A stretch of 64,000 nt of DNA from a methane-oxidizing endosymbiont of Gigantopelta aegis. GTDB lineage: Bacteria; Pseudomonadota; Gammaproteobacteria; Methylococcales; Methylomonadaceae. The stretch lies in assembly GCF_016097405.1 (NCBI RefSeq), contig NZ_JAEHGD010000003.1, forward strand, positions 62,001-126,000, written 5' to 3'. Below the pieces are notes generated by a model. It saw only the letters and a list, made by a program, of their open reading frames with translations, was not told the DNA's origin and ran no database searches. Below are positions 55,934 through 64,000 of the stretch, piece after piece. Positions within the stretch are counted from its first letter, which is position 1. Each line of letters opens with the position of its first letter. A program made the translations under genes and the position numbers.

Positions 55934-56938
55934 TCAGCCTGCTATTTCAGCTTTTTGTTCCCGTGTTAGCAGGTTATGTACTGCCTGCTTAGGGTCGAGA
56001 TTTTCATACAACACGCGGTAGGTTTGTTCTGTAATTGGCATTTCAACCCTTAGTTTTTGCGCTAGATGCCAGGTTTCCTGTGCAGCAGAAACACCTTCAA
56101 CATGCTGTTGAATCTGTTCGAGCGCATCTTGTCGGCTGACCCCTTTTCCTAATGCAAGCCCCAGGCGACGATTGCGGGATTGATCATCCGTGCAGGTTAA
56201 AATCAGATCGCCAAGGCCTGCCAGGCCCATAAATGTGTCGGGTTGCCCGTTTAGCTTCAGGCCTAAACGAATCATTTCATTCAAACCACGGGTAATGAGC
56301 GCCGAGCGGGTGTTAGCGCCAAATCCTAAGCCATCGGCGATACCTGCGGCAATCGCTAAAACATTTTTGACCGCCCCGCCGATTTCAACGCCAATGATGT
56401 CGGTGCTGGTATAGATGCGGAAACTGGGGTTATGTAAAAGAAGGGATAAATGATCGGAAAATTCAGCCGAATCTGATGCAATAGTGACTGCCGTGGGCAG
56501 GCCAAGCGCCACTTCGCGCGCAAAGGTCGGCCCGGATAAAACCGCTTTTGCCAACGTTGGGCTTAAAACCTGCTCAACGAGTTGGTGTAAGAGGGAGCCA
56601 TCTTTTGGATTGAAGCCTTTTGTCGCCCAGGCAATTTGACTGGTTTGACTTAAAAAGGGTTTGATGTGTTCCAGTGTTGTTTTAAAAGCATGACTGGGGA
56701 CGACAATCAACAGTGTTTGGCTAAAATGGGTCGCCTGCTCCAGGTTAGCGGTTAGCTGCAGGTTTTTGGGAAACGGAATATCCGGTAGATAACGCATATT
56801 GGCGCGATCTGAAGCGAGTTTTTGGATATGCGCCGGATCGTGTCCCCAGAGTAAGGTGTCGCAGCCATTTTTTGCGGCCTGCAGAGCCAGCGCCGTTCCC
56901 CATGAACCGGCACCTAGAACGGTAAGGCGTTTACCCAT
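55934..56938 (-). CDS. gpsA: NAD(P)-dependent glycerol-3-phosphate dehydrogenase (GpsA)
   Basis: 334 residues. VLGAGSWGTALA is the coenzyme loop, SGPTFAREVALGLPTA and VEIGGAVKNVLAIAAGIADG hold substrate and catalytic Lys residues, and GLAGLGDLILTCTDDQSRNR is the late motif. It makes sn-glycerol 3-phosphate for phospholipids. It lies one base from secB, a conserved order (yibN-secB-gpsA). Confidence 0.96.
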   Translation of the reverse strand: MGKRLTVLGAGSWGTALALQAAKNGCDTLLWGHDPAHIQKLASDRANMRYLPDIPFPKNLQLTANLEQATHFSQTLLIVVPSHAFKTTLEHIKPFLSQTSQIAWATKGFNPKDGSLLHQLVEQVLSPTLAKAVLSGPTFAREVALGLPTAVTIASDSAEFSDHLSLLLHNPSFRIYTSTDIIGVEIGGAVKNVLAIAAGIADGLGFGANTRSALITRGLNEMIRLGLKLNGQPDTFMGLAGLGDLILTCTDDQSRNRRLGLALGKGVSRQDALEQIQQHVEGVSAAQETWHLAQKLRVEMPITEQTYRVLYENLDPKQAVHNLLTREQKAEIAG

Positions 56939-56939
56939 A

Positions 56940-57410
56940 TCAATTCAGTGTATCGGAACCTGCGGCTTGTTTCTGCGCTTGTTGCAGATGTTGTTGATAA
57001 AGGGCATCAAAATTGACTGGTGCCAGAAGCAGTTGAGGAAAACCGCCTTTGGTAACCAGGTCAGACACCACTTCACGCGCGTAAGGGAATAGAATGTTTG
57101 GGCAGAAGCTGGCAAGCATAGGCCCCATCTCCTGCTCAGAAAAACCGGCTAATGAGAAAATGCCGGCCTGTTTGACTTCAACCAGATAAGCGGTTTGATC
57201 ATTGGTTTTTACGGTAACCGTAATCGTCAGGTTGACATCGTACATCGAGTCTTCTAGCGGCTCAGCATGGGTGCTGAGGTTAAAGTCAACAGCAGGCTCC
57301 CATTGGCCGGTGAAAATTTGTGGCGCGTTGGGTGTTTCGAAAGAAATGTCTTTGGTGTAAATTTTCTGAATGGAAAATTGTTTTTCTTCGTTTGTGGTAT
57401 TTTCAGCCAT
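56940..57410 (-). CDS. secB: Protein-export chaperone SecB
   Basis: 156 residues, normal size. FSIQKIYTKDISFETPNAP and FSEQEMGPMLASFCPNILFPYAREVVSD are characteristic stretches (quoted in part). SecB is a cytosolic tetramer that keeps preproteins unfolded and hands them to SecA. It lies between gpsA and the rhodanese gene; a grxC gene often found here is absent. Confidence 0.96.
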   Translation of the reverse strand: MAENTTNEEKQFSIQKIYTKDISFETPNAPQIFTGQWEPAVDFNLSTHAEPLEDSMYDVNLTITVTVKTNDQTAYLVEVKQAGIFSLAGFSEQEMGPMLASFCPNILFPYAREVVSDLVTKGGFPQLLLAPVNFDALYQQHLQQAQKQAAGSDTLN

Positions 57411-57438
57411 GATTTTACGTTGATGTGGTTAAAAAGGT

Positions 57439-57879
57439 TTAAGAAGCTTTTTTACTTTCCAATCGGATTGGAAGCTTGTTGTCTTCCCAGGACTGCATGC
57501 CACCTGTCAAGCTGAAAACCTTGTTGAAGCCAGCTTTAATCAGGCTTTTGCAAGCCGGTGTAGAGCGGGTGCCAGACTGGCAAACAACCAGAATGCTTTT
57601 GTCTTTGTATTTTTCTAAGGTGTTGATTTTTTCGTCGAATTTGCCCAGCGGAATATTGATCGCGCCTTCGATATGACCTTTAATGAATTCGTGAGGTTCT
57701 CTGACATCAATAATAATGACCTCCTCACTGTTCATTTTTGTGACGGCCGTCAACGGCGAAATCCGTTTGAACGGCGCGAGGGTGTTGTCGATAAAGTCCT
57801 GAATTAACAGGAATGTCACGGTGGCAAGTGCTAAAACCAATAAGTAGTGATTGGAAGCAAATTCAATATATTGATCCAT
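57439..57879 (-). CDS. Membrane-anchored rhodanese domain protein (YibN-like)
   Basis: 146 residues. One N-terminal membrane helix (about 11-29) precedes a rhodanese domain with IIDVREPHEFIKGHIEGAINIP and the active-site loop VCQSGTRS, Cys being the sulfur carrier. The sulfur acceptor is unknown. Start is ATG 57879. Its place before secB and gpsA matches E. coli yibN. Confidence 0.9.
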   Translation of the reverse strand: MDQYIEFASNHYLLVLALATVTFLLIQDFIDNTLAPFKRISPLTAVTKMNSEEVIIIDVREPHEFIKGHIEGAINIPLGKFDEKINTLEKYKDKSILVVCQSGTRSTPACKSLIKAGFNKVFSLTGGMQSWEDNKLPIRLESKKAS

Positions 57880-58065
57880 GATGTTAAATGAATGTTGGTT
57901 AGGTGTCTGGAAAGGAAGTTCAACGGACGTGTTGGTCACCCTATTGACGAGCGCCCTTCCTGTTCAACGAGCTCACGAAGTATAACGAGAATAGGCTAAA
58001 AAGCCTAGTGTGGCATCCATTTTTCTTTGTTGGATGATATGCATAAAGTTGCTGAAATAGTCGTT

Positions 58066-58383
58066 CTAACAGGTTGTACAGAAAACTTCCCGCATAAGCC
58101 GTATCAACTGAAGCATTCTTTCATCGTCAATATAGTAATAGACCCGGTTAGCTTGTTTTTCGCAGCCTAAAATATCTTTTTCCCGTAAAATGGCAAGATG
58201 CTGGGAAATATTACTTTGACTGGTTCCGACATGTTCGACGATTTGTTGAACGCTGATTTTCTGACTGCCCAATACGCAAAGAATTTTGAGACGTAGTGGG
58301 TGCGACATGGCTTTAAGGCAGCGCGCCGCGCGATTGATATCTTCATCGTTATATAGGATTGGGTCGTCTAGTTTTTCGGCCAT
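58066..58383 (-). CDS. ArsR-family transcriptional regulator
   Basis: 105 residues with one winged helix-turn-helix: LKAMSHPLRLKILCVLG, then VEHVGTSQSNISQHLAILRE as recognition helix. ATG 58383 has AGGAAA upstream. Cys residues at ILGCEK and in the C-terminal VFCTTC could sense metals or thiol-reactive sulfur, but I do not see a canonical ELCVCDL site. Target is unknown; the rhodanese gene downstream on the same strand is one candidate. Confidence 0.9.
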   Translation of the reverse strand: MAEKLDDPILYNDEDINRAARCLKAMSHPLRLKILCVLGSQKISVQQIVEHVGTSQSNISQHLAILREKDILGCEKQANRVYYYIDDERMLQLIRLMREVFCTTC

Positions 58384-58492
58384 AAAGTTTCCTGATGACA
58401 TAAATTTGAAAGTGTTGTTAAAAAAGTAACCGGCTGATTTTCGGCAAGTCGAGTGATTTATAGGGCTTGAAAGAGAAATCAGACGCGGGTGT

Positions 58493-58501
58493 TGCTATAA
58501 T
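58493..58501 (+). promoter_or_regulatory. Putative extended -10 promoter for gpmI
   Basis: TGCTATAAT, a match to the extended -10 pattern TGnTATAAT, about 170 bases before the gpmI start in the 290-base gap. No good -35 is at 17 bases, which extended -10 promoters can tolerate. Another AT-rich element, TATTATA near 58542, is an alternative. Confidence 0.4.
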
Positions 58502-58673
58502 AAAAAGGATTTGGCGCTTTATTAGCTTATTAACGGTCTATTATATACGAGAATGCTTATTTTATGTAGGCATTTGCCGTAATGCGGTGTAATAGAACAA
58601 AATGAATGTGTTTTTTGTGTTTTTGTTTCTTTCATGTCGAGCGTGACATATTTTAATTGGGAGTTTATACATA

Positions 58674-60215
58674 ATGTCTAACAGACCTAAACCGCTATTG
58701 TTATTAATTTTAGATGGCTTCGGTTGCAGGCAGGAGACGGATTACAATGCGATTGCGAATGCCAACACGCCATGCTGGGATAATCTGAAAGCCTCCAGTC
58801 CGATGACAACCCTGGATTGTTCAGGTGATGTCGTGGGCTTGCCTGACCAACAAATGGGTAATTCCGAAGTCGGACATTTGCATATTGGTGCGGGACGGTT
58901 GCTGAGACAAGAATTGTCGCGCGTGAACCAGGCCATTCTCGACGGCAGTTTTTTTGAAAATCCAGTCTTATGCGAAGCTGTAGACCAGGCAATCAAAAAA
59001 GATAAGGCACTGCATATTATGGGATTGTTGTCGCCGGGCGGTGTGCACAGCCATGAGGGCCAGATTTTTGCGATGCTGGAGTTAGCGGCAAAGCGCGGCT
59101 TGAAAAAAATCTATTTACATGCGTTTCTCGATGGTCGGGATGTGCCGCCTAAAAGCGCTGCAGAATCTATTGAACGTGCAGAAGCCAAATTTTCCGAATT
59201 AGGCGTTGGGCGTATTTCGACGCTGATTGGTCGCTTTTATGTGATGGATCGCGACAATCGCTGGGAACGCGTCGAGCAGGCCTATAAATTGCTGGTGCGT
59301 GGCGAAACCGATTATCGTTATCATTCTGCGCTGGATGCTTTGCAGGCGGCATATGATCGTGATGAAACCGATGAGTTTGTCTCACCGAGTGCCATTCTTG
59401 ATGAAAATGAGACTATCGCCGTGATTGAACCGGATGATTCTGTTGTCTTTATGAATTTTCGCGCCGACAGAGCACGAGAGATTTCACGCGCATTGACGGA
59501 AGTTGACTTTAAGGAATTTGATCGTAAGGCCGAACCATTACGGGGCTATTACGCCACGTTGACCGAATATCATCAGGATTTTGATTTTCCTGTCGCATTT
59601 CCACCGATTGATGTCAAAAACAGCATCGGCGAAGTCTTGTCGCTTAAAGGAATGACGCAGTTGAGATTGGCAGAAACCGAAAAATATGCCCATGTCACAT
59701 TTTTTCTCAATGGGGGGCGGGATCTGGCTTTCGATGGAGAAGAGCGGATTTTAGTGCCTTCGCCACAGGTGAGAACCTATGATATGCAGCCGGAAATGAG
59801 CGCGCCGGAAGTGACGCGGCATCTGGTCGATGCCATTAAAGGGCAAAAATTCGATGTGATTATCTGTAATTATGCCAATTGCGATATGGTGGGGCATACG
59901 GGTAATTATGAAGCAGCACTGAAGGCCGTTGAAACAATCGACCAGTGTTTGCAGCAGGTTACCGACGCCTTGACGGAAGTCGGTGGACAAATGTTATTAA
60001 CCGCTGACCATGGCAATATCGAGCAGATGATCGACCCTGTCACGCGGCAACCGCATACGGCGCATACCACCAATAAAGTGCCATTGGTTCATTTTGGCGG
60101 TAAAGGGCCATTGGCCGAGAATGGTAATCTGGCTGACCTTGCGCCAAGTATGCTGGCTATTTTAGGCATTGAGCAGCCTGTCGAAATGACCGGTAAGTCA
60201 TTGGTCAGTCTGTAG
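58674..60215 (+). CDS. gpmI: 2,3-bisphosphoglycerate-independent phosphoglycerate mutase (GpmI)
   Basis: 513 residues of the alkaline-phosphatase superfamily. LLILDGFG holds the first metal Asp, QQMGNSEVGHLHIGAGR the phosphorylated Ser, FLDGRDVPPKSA and a later TADHGNIEQM further metal ligands. It interconverts 3- and 2-phosphoglycerate using manganese. Start ATG 58674 with GGGAG upstream. It precedes envC and ctpA in a common gammaproteobacterial order. Confidence 0.97.
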   Translation: MSNRPKPLLLLILDGFGCRQETDYNAIANANTPCWDNLKASSPMTTLDCSGDVVGLPDQQMGNSEVGHLHIGAGRLLRQELSRVNQAILDGSFFENPVLCEAVDQAIKKDKALHIMGLLSPGGVHSHEGQIFAMLELAAKRGLKKIYLHAFLDGRDVPPKSAAESIERAEAKFSELGVGRISTLIGRFYVMDRDNRWERVEQAYKLLVRGETDYRYHSALDALQAAYDRDETDEFVSPSAILDENETIAVIEPDDSVVFMNFRADRAREISRALTEVDFKEFDRKAEPLRGYYATLTEYHQDFDFPVAFPPIDVKNSIGEVLSLKGMTQLRLAETEKYAHVTFFLNGGRDLAFDGEERILVPSPQVRTYDMQPEMSAPEVTRHLVDAIKGQKFDVIICNYANCDMVGHTGNYEAALKAVETIDQCLQQVTDALTEVGGQMLLTADHGNIEQMIDPVTRQPHTAHTTNKVPLVHFGGKGPLAENGNLADLAPSMLAILGIEQPVEMTGKSLVSL

Positions 60216-60237
60216 CCGACTTGTCTGTCGAACCACA

Positions 60238-60263
60238 ACGCTGGGAAAGGGATATTCCAGCGT
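60238..60263. terminator. Hairpin between gpmI and envC
   Basis: ACGCTGG and CCAGCGT are separated by 12 bases, followed by a T-rich but not continuous stretch. It may be a weak terminator or a processing site between the two genes. Confidence 0.35.
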
Positions 60264-60282
60264 CGGTACTTTATTTCTTTCT

Positions 60283-61491
60283 ATGAGCTACGTCCCAGGC
60301 AATCGTGTTGAGGAGGTCGAGACAAGGCAAACCTCGATACGCGTTTATTTTTATATTCTATTATTGTCAGCCTGTTTATCGTCTGCGTTGGCAGCAGACA
60401 GTCTCGGTGAGAAACAAGAGGCATTAACGCAACTACATAAAAATATCAAACAACTCGATCGTGATGTTCATCAGTTACAAGCACGACAAAAGAAACTGAT
60501 TGCGTTGTTACGACGCCAAGAAAAGGACGTCGGGGTTGTGTTCAGAGAGGTGCGACAATTAAAGCAAAACATTGCCCGTCAGCGGAAAAGGCTGAAACAG
60601 ATCGGGTTGCAAATGGCGGAGATACGACGTCATATTCAAGATGAAAAAAATGCATTGGAAAAACAGATACGGGCGGCCTATGCCATGGGGCGGCATGAAC
60701 GACTGAAAGTGATTTTCAATCAGCAAGACCCGGTATTATCCAGTCGAATTCTGGTTTATTATGGCTATTTGAATAAGGCTCGATTAGACAAAATTCGCTT
60801 TATCGAGACACAAGTCAAGCAGTTGCAGCAATTACAAGCCGAGCAAGCGCAAAAAAAGACAACGTTAGCCAAGGCATTGGTTCAGCGTAAGCAGGATCTG
60901 GAACAATTGCGTCGGCTTAAACGGCAACGAGAACAAACGCTGGCCGAAATTAAACGCCAATTCGTGTCAAAAAAAGCTGAATTAGCGCAGTTAAAACAGA
61001 ATGAGCAGCAATTAAGGGCGTTGATTGAAAAGCTGCAGCGACAACAAGATGATTTTCCGTTTGAGGAAGTGCCGGGTAAACCGTTTGCTCAATTGAAGCA
61101 CAAGCTACCGTGGCCGGTGCGGGGTAAAATTATTCATAAGTTTGGCGATAAGCGCGTGGAAGGTCGCTGGGATGGTGTCCTGATTGGGGCGCGAGAAGGT
61201 GCTAATGTTCATGCGGTGACGCGTGGGCGGATTGTCTATGCGGATTGGCTGCGGGGGTATGGCTTGTTGACGATTATTGATCATGGGCAAGGCTATATGA
61301 CATTATACGCCTTCAATCAGAGCCTGTTTAAGAGTAAAGGTGACTGGGTCGAGGCCGGTGACGTGATCGCGGCTGTCGGGCAAAGTGGCGGGCGCAGCCA
61401 GTCTGCGCTATATTTTGGTATCCGGAAAAAAAAGCGGCCGCTTAATCCGGTTAAATGGTGTCGCAAATTACACAAAGGAAATACAACTTAG
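60283..61491 (+). CDS. envC: Murein hydrolase activator EnvC
   Basis: 402 residues. A signal sequence (VYFYILLLSACLSSALA) is preceded by a polar stretch of about 20 residues. A long coiled coil (about 45-255, rich in Gln, Arg and Lys) follows, then a LytM domain. Zinc ligands of active LytM enzymes are replaced (WDGVLIGA where active forms have H-x3-D, and LYAFNQ where they have LYxHN), as in EnvC, which activates the amidases AmiA and AmiB at the septum rather than cutting itself. ctpA begins 59 bases downstream. Confidence 0.93.
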   Translation: MSYVPGNRVEEVETRQTSIRVYFYILLLSACLSSALAADSLGEKQEALTQLHKNIKQLDRDVHQLQARQKKLIALLRRQEKDVGVVFREVRQLKQNIARQRKRLKQIGLQMAEIRRHIQDEKNALEKQIRAAYAMGRHERLKVIFNQQDPVLSSRILVYYGYLNKARLDKIRFIETQVKQLQQLQAEQAQKKTTLAKALVQRKQDLEQLRRLKRQREQTLAEIKRQFVSKKAELAQLKQNEQQLRALIEKLQRQQDDFPFEEVPGKPFAQLKHKLPWPVRGKIIHKFGDKRVEGRWDGVLIGAREGANVHAVTRGRIVYADWLRGYGLLTIIDHGQGYMTLYAFNQSLFKSKGDWVEAGDVIAAVGQSGGRSQSALYFGIRKKKRPLNPVKWCRKLHKGNTT

Positions 61492-61550
61492 GGGAATGTC
61501 GAGTTCATCGCATATCCTTAGTCAATCATCAGGGTTATGGAGTTTTTTAC

Positions 61551-62879
61551 ATGCTAAATCGAAATAATATTTTAATTATAACGCTGAGCTTTTTACTGGG
61601 CGTTTTTATCAGTACCTGCAGCAGTGTGTTTGCCGATAAAGAAAATACGGTGACCTCGAGTGAAGCGGTCGATAGCTTGCCTTTTGAGGAGTTGCGAACA
61701 TTTTCAGAGGTGTTTGGCCGGATCAAACGCGATTATGTTGAGCCTGTATCGGATAAAAAACTGCTGGAAGGTGCGGTCAGAGGCATGTTGGAATCATTAG
61801 ATCCTCACTCCGCATACCTGGATGCAGAGCACTTTAAAGAACTTAAAGAAGGCACCACCGGCCAATTCGGTGGCTTAGGTATTGAGGTCACTATGGAAAA
61901 TGGCTTTGTTAAGGTCGTTTCACCGATTGATGATACCCCGGCTCAGCGGGCAGGTGTCAAGGCGGGTGATTTAATCGTCAGGCTGAATGAGAAGCCGGTT
62001 AAGGGCATGACCTTGGGTGAAGCGGTCAAAATCATGCGCGGAGAACCCGGTACCGATATCGAGTTGACGATTATTCGGGAAGGTGAACAGGCACCGCTTA
62101 AAATAAAAATCACTCGTGCGATTATCAAAGTTAAAAGTGTCAAGCAGAGAATGTTGGAAAAAGGGTTTGGTTATGTGCGAATCAGTAGTTTCCAGTCCAG
62201 AACCGGTGAAAACTTGCTCGAGGCGATTGATGCCCTGAAAAAAGAAAATAAAGGTGCATTGAAAGGCTTGGTGCTGGATTTGAGAAACAACCCGGGTGGC
62301 GTGTTGAATGCTGCGGTTGATGTGAGCGATGCCTTTTTGGACAAAGGGTTGATTGTTTATACCAAAGGCCGAATTAAAAATTCAGAAATGCGGTTTAACG
62401 CAGAGCCCGATGATGTGCTCAATGGTGCGCCAATCGTGGTATTGATCAATGCAGGGTCGGCTTCGGCCTCTGAAATTGTTGCGGGAGCTTTGCAAGATCA
62501 TCATCGTGCCATTATTATGGGCGAAAAATCATTTGGTAAAGGGTCGGTACAGACTATTTTGCCAACCAGTAATGGCGGCGCGGTAAAACTGACGACAGCG
62601 CGCTATTACACACCAGCGGGGCGTTCTATTCAGGCTGAAGGTATCGAACCGGATATTACTTTGCCCAGAGTCAAGCTGGAAACATTGGGCGAATCCAAGT
62701 TTGAGCCGATTAAAGAGTCAAATTTATCGCATCACTTGGCAAATCCAAACAATAAGGATCATAAGGCTGATGTGGATAAAAACGACGATAAAAAAGAGTC
62801 TGAGGTGAATGTCAAAGATTATCCGCTGCATGAAGCGCTGACTTTATTGAAAGGAATCGCTATTTTGAAAGCAAAATAA
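61551..62879 (+). CDS. ctpA: Carboxy-terminal processing protease CtpA (S41 family)
   Basis: 442 residues with an N-terminal export signal/anchor (about 1-24). GGLGIEVTMENGFVKVVSP and DTPAQRAGVKAGDLIV form a PDZ domain; the protease core has the Ser in GSASASEIVAGAL and the Lys in GEKSFGKGSVQ, the S41 dyad. It trims periplasmic proteins such as murein hydrolases. ATG 61551 has GGAG upstream; an earlier in-frame ATG is in envC. Lys/Asp-rich tail near 400-430. A MITE separates it from its terminator. Confidence 0.95.
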   Translation: MLNRNNILIITLSFLLGVFISTCSSVFADKENTVTSSEAVDSLPFEELRTFSEVFGRIKRDYVEPVSDKKLLEGAVRGMLESLDPHSAYLDAEHFKELKEGTTGQFGGLGIEVTMENGFVKVVSPIDDTPAQRAGVKAGDLIVRLNEKPVKGMTLGEAVKIMRGEPGTDIELTIIREGEQAPLKIKITRAIIKVKSVKQRMLEKGFGYVRISSFQSRTGENLLEAIDALKKENKGALKGLVLDLRNNPGGVLNAAVDVSDAFLDKGLIVYTKGRIKNSEMRFNAEPDDVLNGAPIVVLINAGSASASEIVAGALQDHHRAIIMGEKSFGKGSVQTILPTSNGGAVKLTTARYYTPAGRSIQAEGIEPDITLPRVKLETLGESKFEPIKESNLSHHLANPNNKDHKADVDKNDDKKESEVNVKDYPLHEALTLLKGIAILKAK

Positions 62880-62888
62880 TTATGCTAG

Positions 62889-63050
62889 GGGGGTTGTCGG
62901 GTTTAGGGGGTTCATGACGAGACGAGTGGAAAATCGAGCACAGTTTTTTGATTTTTTGAGGCGCATAGTGGTGCTACGCAACGAAAAAGATCGGAAAAAT
63001 GGGCTGGCTTACCACTGTCGCAGTAGAATTTCCCTAAATCCGACAGCCTC
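62889..63050. mobile_element. MITE-like hairpin element, copy B
   Basis: 162 bases closely matching copy A at 24595-24754 over its whole length, including the central GCGCATAGTGGTGCTACGC and the end CCGACAGCCTC. CTAG precedes the left edge (62885-62888), while ACAG follows the right edge, so the duplication has decayed on one side. It encodes nothing. Confidence 0.85.
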
Positions 63051-63063
63051 ACAGACAAGCGAT

Positions 63064-63102
63064 AAACGCACCGTTCAGTGTTAGTACTGGACGGTGCGTT
63101 TT
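63064..63102 (+). terminator. Rho-independent terminator
   Basis: AAACGCACCGTTCAGT pairs with ACTGGACGGTGCGTTT (16 bases, one G-T pair) around a six-base loop, followed by T-rich sequence. It lies downstream of ctpA and MITE copy B and just before yrfG. Confidence 0.9.
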
Positions 63103-63129
63103 ACATTGTATATCCCCCAAAGGTTGATT

Positions 63130-63798
63130 ATGTTGTTGGATTGGACGCAAATCGATACTGTTCTATTAGATATGGATGGCACGTTACTGGATTTGAATTT
63201 CGATAATCATTTCTGGAAAGAATTTGTGCCACAGCGCTATGCTGAGCAGTATGGCCTCAGCCTGGCGCAGGCTAAGCAGCAGCTTGTGCCAAAATTTGCC
63301 GCGATGGAGGGGCGACTCGAGTGGTATTGTCTGGACTATTGGAGTGAGCAGTTGGCGCTGGATATTGCCGGCTTGAAACAGGAAATCTCGGGGTTAATTG
63401 CCGTGCTGCCGCATGTTACTGAATTTTTACAGGCGGTGCGTGATTCAGGGCGCAGGCTTATCCTGGTGACCAATGCTCACCGCGATAGTTTGGGGTTAAA
63501 AATGGATAAGACCCGGCTGCATTTGTTTTTTGATGCCATCGTGTGTTCACATGATTATGGCTTTGCCAAAGAGCAGCCAGGTTTTTGGGCGGCATTGCAG
63601 CAGGCGTATCCATTTAAGACTGAGAATGCTTTGTTGGTGGATGACAGCCTTGCTGTGCTTTCAGCCGCCAAAGACTACGGATTGCAGCATCTAATCGCGA
63701 TCAGCAAGCCAGATAGCCAGGCAGAAAAAAGACTTATTCAGTCGTTTCCTTCGATTGAGGACTTTCGATGTTTGTTGCCGCTACCGGCGGTTTCGTAG
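63130..63798 (+). CDS. yrfG: GMP/IMP 5'-nucleotidase YrfG (HAD family)
   Basis: 222 residues, as in E. coli. The HAD motif is [22 protein letters not shown] is a family signature, and later motifs are [10 protein letters not shown] and [13 protein letters not shown]. It dephosphorylates GMP and IMP. ATG 63130 has AAAGG upstream; an earlier in-frame ATG at 63094 lies within the terminator and is rejected. The 3' end overlaps rhlB by 65 bases on the other strand. Confidence 0.93.
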   Translation: MLLDWTQIDTVLLDMDGTLLDLNFDNHFWKEFVPQRYAEQYGLSLAQAKQQLVPKFAAMEGRLEWYCLDYWSEQLALDIAGLKQEISGLIAVLPHVTEFLQAVRDSGRRLILVTNAHRDSLGLKMDKTRLHLFFDAIVCSHDYGFAKEQPGFWAALQQAYPFKTENALLVDDSLAVLSAAKDYGLQHLIAISKPDSQAEKRLIQSFPSIEDFRCLLPLPAVS

Positions 63799-64000
63799 AG
63801 CGGGGCTTTTTTCTTCGCGCCTGAGCAGGTTTGTTGCCCGGCTGTTTTCGGTATTCGCGGCGCTTTTCTGCAGCAGGTGGTTTCAGGTCTTGGGCTAAAA
63901 TATCATCCGTAATAGCCGATACCGGAACTTTTTCACCGATATAGTCTTCAATGTCCGGCATTGAATAGGCATATTCCTCGCAAATAAAGCTGATTGCAAC
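63734..64000 (-). CDS. rhlB: ATP-dependent RNA helicase RhlB, C-terminal end (partial)
   Basis: 88 residues from the right edge to the stop. [22 protein letters not shown] and a basic tail of Arg, Lys and Pro match the C-terminus of RhlB, the DEAD-box helicase of the RNA degradosome. The helicase core lies beyond the window. The tail overlaps the end of yrfG. Confidence 0.85.
   Translation of the reverse strand, partial: VAISFICEEYAYSMPDIEDYIGEKVPVSAITDDILAQDLKPPAAEKRREYRKQPGNKPAQARRKKPRSTKPPVAATNIESPQSKETTE

Noticed and set aside
60283-61491. EnvC as an active LytM endopeptidase
   Set aside because: The zinc-ligand positions are replaced in the way typical of EnvC activators, so I do not assign hydrolase activity.
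1-64000. CRISPR array, prophage, integron or toxin-antitoxin locus
   Set aside because: No regularly spaced direct repeats, phage structural genes, attC-like sites or recognised toxin-antitoxin pairs were seen. The tyrosine recombinase is XerC in its usual context.

Overview
This window is a chromosomal segment of a gammaproteobacterium. It has moderate GC, and most genes are housekeeping families with gammaproteobacterial-type sequences: GMP/IMP nucleotidase YrfG, RhlB, LptM, ApaGH, Mpl, DarP/YjgA, RdgC, a BvgS-type kinase and EnvC. The order engB, cytochrome c4, dsbA and the DUF2333/DUF4389 pair suggest an aerobic, environmental, non-enteric lineage. I cannot name the genus from the sequence alone. 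There is no prophage, CRISPR array, integron or antiphage island; the accessory content is insertion sequences, MITE-like elements and palindromic repeats.

Layout. 1-6.8 kb: an HD-GYP-like protein with altered metal ligands, ribA coupled to a Lon-like protease, tRNA-Val, a Bfd-like ferredoxin, engB, a diheme cytochrome c4 and dsbA. 7-10.7 kb: two tandem paralogous GGDEF proteins and a membrane protein. 10.7-15.2 kb: apaG-apaH-ppnN on the minus strand, and an ankyrin protein overlapping mpl on the plus strand. 15.5-20.4 kb: a 1353-residue unrecognised envelope protein followed by a class 3 lipase. 20.4-24.8 kb: a PAS protein translationally coupled to a chemoreceptor (a split Aer-like pair), a full-length IS5-type element, a glycine-zipper lipoprotein, nth and a MITE. 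24.7-33.2 kb: rep, comM, and a BvgS-like hybrid kinase broken by a second IS copy, next to an HD-GYP response regulator. 33.3-40.1 kb: an RND pump, a small membrane protein, an HPP-CBS protein and TRAP permeases. 40.1-43.9 kb: lptM-lysA-dapF-DUF484-xerC. 44-47.7 kb: DUF2333, DUF4389, and convergent murein endopeptidase and L,D-transpeptidase genes. 47.9-52.5 kb: dinB, darP, a SIMPL protein, a DNA glycosylase, rdgC and DUF523. 52.5-55.5 kb: gnd-zwf, with a third, deleted IS copy at the zwf stop codon. 55.9-64 kb: gpsA, secB, a rhodanese, an ArsR regulator, gpmI-envC-ctpA, a second MITE copy, yrfG and the 3' end of rhlB.

Themes. Cyclic-di-GMP and sensory signalling is prominent: two GGDEF proteins with I-sites, one intact and one altered HD-GYP, a broken hybrid kinase and a split aerotaxis-like pair. 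A second theme is recent remodelling by small elements. Three copies of one IS show graded decay. Two copies of a hairpin MITE sit at gene ends, one supplying the stop codon of rep and the other lying between ctpA and its terminator. The remaining genes serve cell-wall work (Mpl, LdtD-like, MepK-like, EnvC, CtpA), lysine/DAP synthesis, the oxidative pentose phosphate pathway and DNA repair. I found no clear new multi-gene system. The best candidates for new biology are the 1353-residue protein with its lipase, the split Aer pair and the MITE family.
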